A DNA stretch of 10,472 nt from an uncultured Collinsella sp. (GTDB lineage: Bacteria; Actinomycetota; Coriobacteriia; Coriobacteriales; Coriobacteriaceae): the NCBI GenBank assembly GCA_902493985.1, contig CABURR010000066.1:1-10472 (forward strand), written 5' to 3'. The first letter of the stretch is position 1. Each line of letters starts with the position of its first letter. Shown here in pieces: positions 6,698 through 10,472 of this stretch. A program made the position numbers and the translations under genes. A model generated the notes under the pieces. That model did not search any database. It was not told the origin of the DNA and worked only from the letters and a program-made list of their open reading frames with translations.

Positions 6698-6982
6698 CAA
6701 TGCGTTGACGGAGAGGGCTTTGCCCGCCGCGTCGCCGGCAAGAGAGGGAGGGTCATGGGCTGCAAGCCTTCCTGCGGTGACAAGGGCCAAGCGTTCACTC
6801 CCGAGCAGCGACCTCAACGGGCGCGCGGCCAGTGGCAGCAAAGCCTCAGTAGGGAAGCCGTGAGCCTCGCGACAAGAGGCGCAGAGTGGGCGCGGCGGGC
6901 CAGACATCCGCCGGGTCAAACAAGGTGGTACCGCGGAATTTAACCGTCCTTGGGCAATGCACATGCCCGAGGGCGGTTTTTT
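6698..6982 (+). promoter_or_regulatory. T-box riboswitch (tRNA-Phe) controlling pheST
   Basis: This leader RNA senses uncharged tRNA-Phe and controls read-through into pheS. Stem I is closed by CGTTGA (6703-6708) with TCAACG (6814-6819). On its 3' side lies TTC followed by A (6794-6797), the expected Phe specifier codon plus purine. Two further stems follow: GCCTC/GAGGC (6864-6868, 6876-6880) and a stem III candidate CGGCGG/CCGCCG (6893-6898, 6908-6913). The conserved T-box core TGGTACCGCG is at 6926-6935. Its UGGU can pair with a tRNA 3' end of ACCA, meaning discriminator A, as in tRNA-Phe. The antiterminator forms from CAAGG (6921-6925) with CCTTG (6948-6952) and CGG with CCG. It excludes the terminator at 6944-6976. 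The architecture is classical and transcriptional. The start of the element is approximate. Confidence 0.93.
6944..6982 (+). terminator. T-box intrinsic terminator
   Basis: A 13-bp stem (6944-6956 with 6964-6976; two G-T wobbles) with a 7-nt loop is followed by six T residues (6977-6982). Its 5' strand overlaps the antiterminator strand, so the two structures are mutually exclusive. This is the off state when tRNA-Phe is charged. Confidence 0.92.
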
Positions 6983-7067
6983 GTTACCGAACCGGGCCGC
7001 GCATCCGCAGCATCGGGCGGCGTCAGCCGTCCCGGAGCGCGGACGCGCGAGAGACGAAAGGGAAGAC

Positions 7068-8144
7068 ATGAGTCTGATTGATGATCTGGTCAAACTCGAG
7101 GAAGAGGCCAAGGAGCTCGTCGCAGGTGCCGACGACGCCGCCAAGCTCGAGGCCGCGCGCGTTGAGCTGCTCGGCCGCAAGGGTCGTATTACCGGCCTGA
7201 TGCGCATGATGGGCAAGCTCGCCCCCGAGGATCGTCCCGTGATGGGCAAGCGCGCCAACGAGATGCGCCAGCTGATCGAGGGCATGCTCGACGAGCGCAC
7301 CACCGAGATGAAGGCCGCCGCCCTCAAGCACGCACTCGAGCACGATGCCGTCGACATCACGCTGCCGGGCATCCGTCCGCAGATCGGCCACCAGCACCTG
7401 ATCAAGCAGATCATCGAGGAGGCCGAGGATATCTTCTGCGGTATCGGCTACACCGTCGAGTCCGGTCCCATGGTCGATACCTCCTACTACAACTTCACCG
7501 CGCTCAACGCGCCCATGGATCACCCGAGCCGCTCGGCTCGCGACACGTTCTATGTGGTCGACAACAACCCCGGCAGCGTCGCGCACCCCGAGGCTCATGC
7601 CCACGGCGAGTCCGACGTGCTGCTGCGCACCCAGACCTCGGGCGTGCAAATCCACACCATGGAGTCGCAAAAGCCGCCCATCTACATGATCTGCCCGGGC
7701 ACCGTCTATCGTCCCGACACGGCCGACGCCTGCCACCTGCCGCAGTTCAACCAGATCGAAGGCCTGGTCGTCGACGAGGGCATCACCTTTGGCGATCTTA
7801 AGGGCACGCTCGACTACTTTGTTAAGTGCATGTTTGGCGAGGACCGCAAGACGCGCTACCGCCCGCACTTCTTCCCCTTCACCGAGCCTTCCTGCGAGGT
7901 GGACGTGAGCTGCCACGTGTGCGGCGGCAAGGGCTGCAACTTCTGCAAGCACAGCGGCTGGATCGAGATCCTGGGCTGCGGCATGGTCGACCCCAACGTC
8001 CTGATCAACTGCGGCATCGACCCCGAGAAGTACACCGGCTTTGCCTTTGGTATTGGCGCCGAGCGCGTCGCGGCACTGCGCTACGACTTGCCCGACCTCA
8101 GAACGCTCATGACTGGCGATATGCGCTTCTTGAATCAGTTCTAG
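7068..8144 (+). CDS. pheS: Phenylalanyl-tRNA synthetase alpha subunit
   Basis: Catalytic subunit of the (alpha-beta)2 class II phenylalanyl-tRNA synthetase, which charges tRNA-Phe in the cytoplasm. It is 358 residues long (family about 330-360). The N-terminal ~85 residues are a charged helical coiled-coil arm with LLGRKGRITGLMRMMGKL. The catalytic domain shows LNAPMDHPSRS, then LLRTQTSGVQ (185-194), motif 2 around TVYRPD (212-217, Arg215), the Phe-pocket QIEG (229-232) and motif 3 GFAFGIGAERVAALRY (from 324). A Cys cluster CHVCGGKGCNFC (Cys 282, 285, 290, 293) may bind zinc; similar clusters occur in many bacterial PheS. Around motif 2, VYRPD and DACH differ slightly from the commoner VYR(R/N)D and (D/Q)xTH. 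The ATG at 7068 has AAGGGA (7058-7063) upstream. An in-frame ATG at 6957 lies inside the T-box terminator and is not used. It forms an operon with pheT. Confidence 0.97.
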   Translation: MSLIDDLVKLEEEAKELVAGADDAAKLEAARVELLGRKGRITGLMRMMGKLAPEDRPVMGKRANEMRQLIEGMLDERTTEMKAAALKHALEHDAVDITLPGIRPQIGHQHLIKQIIEEAEDIFCGIGYTVESGPMVDTSYYNFTALNAPMDHPSRSARDTFYVVDNNPGSVAHPEAHAHGESDVLLRTQTSGVQIHTMESQKPPIYMICPGTVYRPDTADACHLPQFNQIEGLVVDEGITFGDLKGTLDYFVKCMFGEDRKTRYRPHFFPFTEPSCEVDVSCHVCGGKGCNFCKHSGWIEILGCGMVDPNVLINCGIDPEKYTGFAFGIGAERVAALRYDLPDLRTLMTGDMRFLNQF

Positions 8145-8152
8145 GCTGCGGC

Positions 8153-8245
8153 TTGCCCAAGCACGGCACCTCGGCGCTCATTCGTCGCTTGCGTACCAAA
8201 GTACGCGGCGCTCCTCTTTCGGGCCGATCTGCCGCACTTGGACAA
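8153..8245. repeat. ~93-bp imperfect palindrome in the pheS-pheT spacer
   Basis: The left arm 8153-8175 pairs with the right arm 8223-8245 at 18 of 23 positions: TTG, CCAAG, CGGCA and TCGGC against GCCGA, TGCCG, CTTGG and CAA. The middle carries a perfect apical hairpin, GCGTAC-CAAA-GTACGC (8191-8206). It begins 9 nt after the pheS stop. There is no U-tract, so it should not stop transcription. A REP/MITE-like element or a processing/stability structure would fit. Confidence 0.6.
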
Positions 8246-8251
8246 CCCTCG

Positions 8252-8304
8252 CTTTGTAAGGAATGTTCACAAAGTTGAAGTTTCCACCTGCATCTCTTCG
8301 CAGG
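8252..8304 (+). other. Small dyads just upstream of pheT
   Basis: Two short structures lie before the pheT ribosome binding site: CTTTGT (8252-8257) with ACAAAG (8269-8274), and CCTGC (8287-8291) with GCAGG (8300-8304). The second ends 11 nt before AAAGGAG (8316-8322). They could affect pheT translation or mRNA processing; they are short and may be incidental. Confidence 0.3.
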
Positions 8305-8328
8305 CTTTCAGTATGAAAGGAGAGCTAG

Positions 8329-10472
8329 ATGCGTGTTTCTTACGACTGGCTCAAGACCATGATCGATATTCCGGAGGATCCCAAGACCCTTTCGGACGAA
8401 TATATCCGTACCGGCACCGAGGTCGAGGCGATCGACACCGTGGGCGAGTCCTTCGACCACGTGGTGACCGCCCAGGTGCTTACCAAGACCCCGCACCCCG
8501 ATAGCGACCACATGTATGTGTGCTCGGTCGACGTGGGTGACAAGAACCTCGACGCCGACGGCAATCCCGCTCCGCTGCAGATCGTCTGCGGCGCGCAGAA
8601 CTTTGAGGCCGGCGACCACATCGTCACGGCCATGATCGGCGCCGTGCTTCCCGGCGACGTCAAGATCAAGAAGAGCAAGCTTCGCGGCGTCGTGTCCATG
8701 GGCATGAACTGCTCCGCGCGCGAGCTCGGCTTGGGCGGCGACCACTCCGGCATCATGATTCTGCCCGAGGATACGCCCTGTGGCATGCCGTTTGCCGAGT
8801 ATGTGGGCTCGAGCGACACCGTGCTCGACTGCGAGATCACGCCCAACCGCCCCGACTGCCTGTCCATGATCGGCATGGCCCGCGAGACCGGCGCCATCTT
8901 CGACCGTGATTTCCACGTTGAGCTGCCCGCCATCAAGGCGGAGACCGGCCGCGCGACCGACGACGAGCTTTCCGTCGAGATTGCCGACGAGGGCCTGTGC
9001 GACCGCTACGTTGCCCGCATCGTGCGCAACGTCAAGGTCGGCCCGTCGCCCGACTGGATGGTCAAGCGCCTTAACGCCTTGGGCGTGCGCCCGCACAACA
9101 ACATTGTCGACATCACCAACTATGTGATGATGCTCACCGGTCAGCCGCTGCACGCCTTTGACCTGGACACCTTTGCCGAGCGCGATGGTCACCGTCGTGT
9201 GGTGGTTCGCGCCGCCCAGCAGGACGAGAAGTTCACGACGCTCGACGGCGAGGAGCGCGTGCTCGACGCCGGTATGGGCCTGATCACCGACGGCGAGCGT
9301 CCCGTGGCGCTGGCCGGCGTTATGGGTGGCATGGATTCCGAGATCGAGGACGATACCGTCGACGTGATGGTCGAGAGCGCCTGCTTCAACGCCGGCCGCA
9401 CCTCGCACACCAGCCGCGACCTGTCGCTGATCTCCGACGCCTCCATTCGCTTTGAGCGCCAGGTCGACGAGACCGGCTGCGTGGATGTCGCCAACGTTAC
9501 CTGCGCGCTCATCGAGGAGATTGCCAGCGGCGAGGTCGCTCCCGGCTATGTCGACGTGTTCCCCGCGCCCAAGACCATCGACAGCATCAAGCTGCGCCTG
9601 GCCCGCGTGCATGCCGTCTGCGGTGCCGACATCGAGCCCGACTTTATCGAGCGTTCACTCACCCGCCTGGGCTGCACCGTCGAGCGCGACGGCGAGGACT
9701 TTATGGTTACCCCGCCGAGCTTCCGTCCCGACCTGCCGCGCGAGATCGACCTGATCGAGGAGGTCCTGCGCCTGTGGGGCATGGGCCGCGTGACGGCGAC
9801 CATCCCGGCTGCCAAGAACCACATCGGCGGCCTGACCCGCGAGCAGAAGCTCACCCGCAAGGTTGGCGAGATCCTGCGCGCCTGTGGCCTCAACGAGACC
9901 ACGACCTTTGGCTTTGCCGCCCCGGGCGATCTGGAGAAGATCGGCATGTCTACCGAGGGCCGCGGTTGCCCCGTGGTGCTCATGAACCCGCTGGTGGCCG
10001 AGCAGACCGAGATGCGCCGCTCGCTGCTGCCGGGCCTGCTGCAGTCCGTGGCCTACAACGAGGCCCATGGCACGCCCAACGTGCATCTGTACGAGGTCGG
10101 CAGCCTGTTCCACGGCCGCGAGAACGCCAGCCTGCCCAAGGAGACCAAGTCCGTGGCGGGCGTGCTCTCGGGCCAGTGGAGCGAGCAGTCCTGGAACATG
10201 AAGTACCGCAAGCTGCGTTTCTTCTTTGGCAAGGGTATTGTCGAGGAGCTGCTCGCCCAGCTGCGCATCGAGAAGGTCCGCTTCCGTCCCGTCGAGGGCG
10301 AGGGCTACGCTTTCTTGCAGCCGGGTCGTGCGGCCGAGGTTCTGTCCGGCGGCACCGTGCTGGGCTGGGTCGGCGAGATCCACCCCGAGGCGCGCGAGGC
10401 TATGGGCATTGACGAGGTCGTCGTTGCCTTTGAGCTCGACCTGGACAAGCTGATCAAGGGCGCCCGCAACCA
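8329..10472 (+). CDS. pheT: Phenylalanyl-tRNA synthetase beta subunit (3' partial)
   Basis: Partner of PheS. It binds tRNA-Phe and carries the editing site that hydrolyses Tyr-tRNA-Phe. The frame stays open for 714 codons to the window end; the family is about 800, so the C-terminal FDX-ACB anticodon-binding domain (~90-100 residues) is missing. Visible domains: an N-terminal start typical of the family (MRVSYDWLK...GTEVEAI), an EMAP/OB-fold tRNA-binding domain (~40-155; PHPDSDHMYVC, QIVCGAQNF, MGMNCSARELGL), NRPDCLSMIGMARE (173-186), the B3/B4 editing region (~220-390; HNNIVDITNYV, GQPLHAFD, then SDASIRFERQVD at 369-380) and B5 (~418-485; ending LIEEVLRLWG). The remainder is the catalytic-like core. 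The start is supported by AAAGGAG (8316-8322), 6 nt upstream. The gene lies 184 nt after pheS, a longer spacer than is usual for this gene pair, because a palindromic element occupies it. The same T-box is expected to control both genes. Confidence 0.97.
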   Translation, partial: MRVSYDWLKTMIDIPEDPKTLSDEYIRTGTEVEAIDTVGESFDHVVTAQVLTKTPHPDSDHMYVCSVDVGDKNLDADGNPAPLQIVCGAQNFEAGDHIVTAMIGAVLPGDVKIKKSKLRGVVSMGMNCSARELGLGGDHSGIMILPEDTPCGMPFAEYVGSSDTVLDCEITPNRPDCLSMIGMARETGAIFDRDFHVELPAIKAETGRATDDELSVEIADEGLCDRYVARIVRNVKVGPSPDWMVKRLNALGVRPHNNIVDITNYVMMLTGQPLHAFDLDTFAERDGHRRVVVRAAQQDEKFTTLDGEERVLDAGMGLITDGERPVALAGVMGGMDSEIEDDTVDVMVESACFNAGRTSHTSRDLSLISDASIRFERQVDETGCVDVANVTCALIEEIASGEVAPGYVDVFPAPKTIDSIKLRLARVHAVCGADIEPDFIERSLTRLGCTVERDGEDFMVTPPSFRPDLPREIDLIEEVLRLWGMGRVTATIPAAKNHIGGLTREQKLTRKVGEILRACGLNETTTFGFAAPGDLEKIGMSTEGRGCPVVLMNPLVAEQTEMRRSLLPGLLQSVAYNEAHGTPNVHLYEVGSLFHGRENASLPKETKSVAGVLSGQWSEQSWNMKYRKLRFFFGKGIVEELLAQLRIEKVRFRPVEGEGYAFLQPGRAAEVLSGGTVLGWVGEIHPEAREAMGIDEVVVAFELDLDKLIKGARN

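Noticed and set aside
6957..7067. Upstream in-frame ATG for PheS at 6957
   Set aside because: It lies in the loop of the T-box terminator. Family length and the ribosome binding site support 7068.
8238..8266. Possible internal promoter for pheT (TTGGAC, 17 bp, GAATGT)
   Set aside because: The -10 matches the consensus at only two positions, and the -35 lies inside the palindrome arm.
8145..8504. Open frame continuing past the pheS stop codon
   Set aside because: It crosses the palindromic spacer and enters pheT in the wrong frame. There is no sign of read-through and no recognisable domain.
8308..9612. 434-codon minus-strand frame opposite pheT
   Set aside because: It is antisense to clear PheT domains and looks like a GC-driven shadow with no family resemblance.

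Overview
The window is GC-rich DNA of ordinary bacterial chromosome type. Its content suggests a Gram-positive actinobacterium of the class Coriobacteriia, most like Collinsella. The basis is high GC with GC-ending codons, AAGGAG-type ribosome binding sites, a classical transcriptional T-box ahead of pheST, and a membrane-anchored DUF4012 protein. This placement comes from family knowledge and overall impression, not from a search.

Layout, left to right. (1) 1-897 (+): a DMT/EamA-family transporter whose 5' end lies outside the window. (2) 1048-3360 (+): a 770-residue single-pass membrane protein with a low-complexity cytoplasmic N-terminus and a large extracytoplasmic DUF4012 region. (3) 3444-4775 (+): glmM, phosphoglucosamine mutase, preceded by a strong hairpin in the 83-nt gap. 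(4) 4776-4980: the space between two convergent genes. It holds a perfect 12-bp inverted repeat and a ~99-bp imperfect palindrome whose core looks like a two-way terminator. (5) 4981-6564 (-): an M32-family metallocarboxypeptidase. (6) 6565-7067: a divergent intergenic region with a candidate promoter and a complete T-box leader (specifier UUC, T-box UGGU, terminator with U-tract). (7) 7068-8144 (+): pheS. (8) 8145-8328: an intercistronic spacer with a second ~93-bp imperfect palindrome and smaller dyads. (9) 8329 to the window end (+): pheT, lacking its last ~90-100 codons.

Functionally, pheS and pheT encode the two subunits of phenylalanyl-tRNA synthetase. The T-box should switch them on when uncharged tRNA-Phe accumulates. 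glmM supplies glucosamine-1-phosphate for UDP-GlcNAc and peptidoglycan. The neighbouring DUF4012 protein is a cell-envelope protein of unknown function, so an envelope link is plausible but unproven. The transporter and the carboxypeptidase look like independent housekeeping genes.

No phage, insertion sequence, CRISPR array or toxin-antitoxin system is visible. The most interesting material is non-coding: two long imperfect palindromes, the hairpin in front of glmM, and the T-box. I see no clear case for an entirely new multi-gene system.
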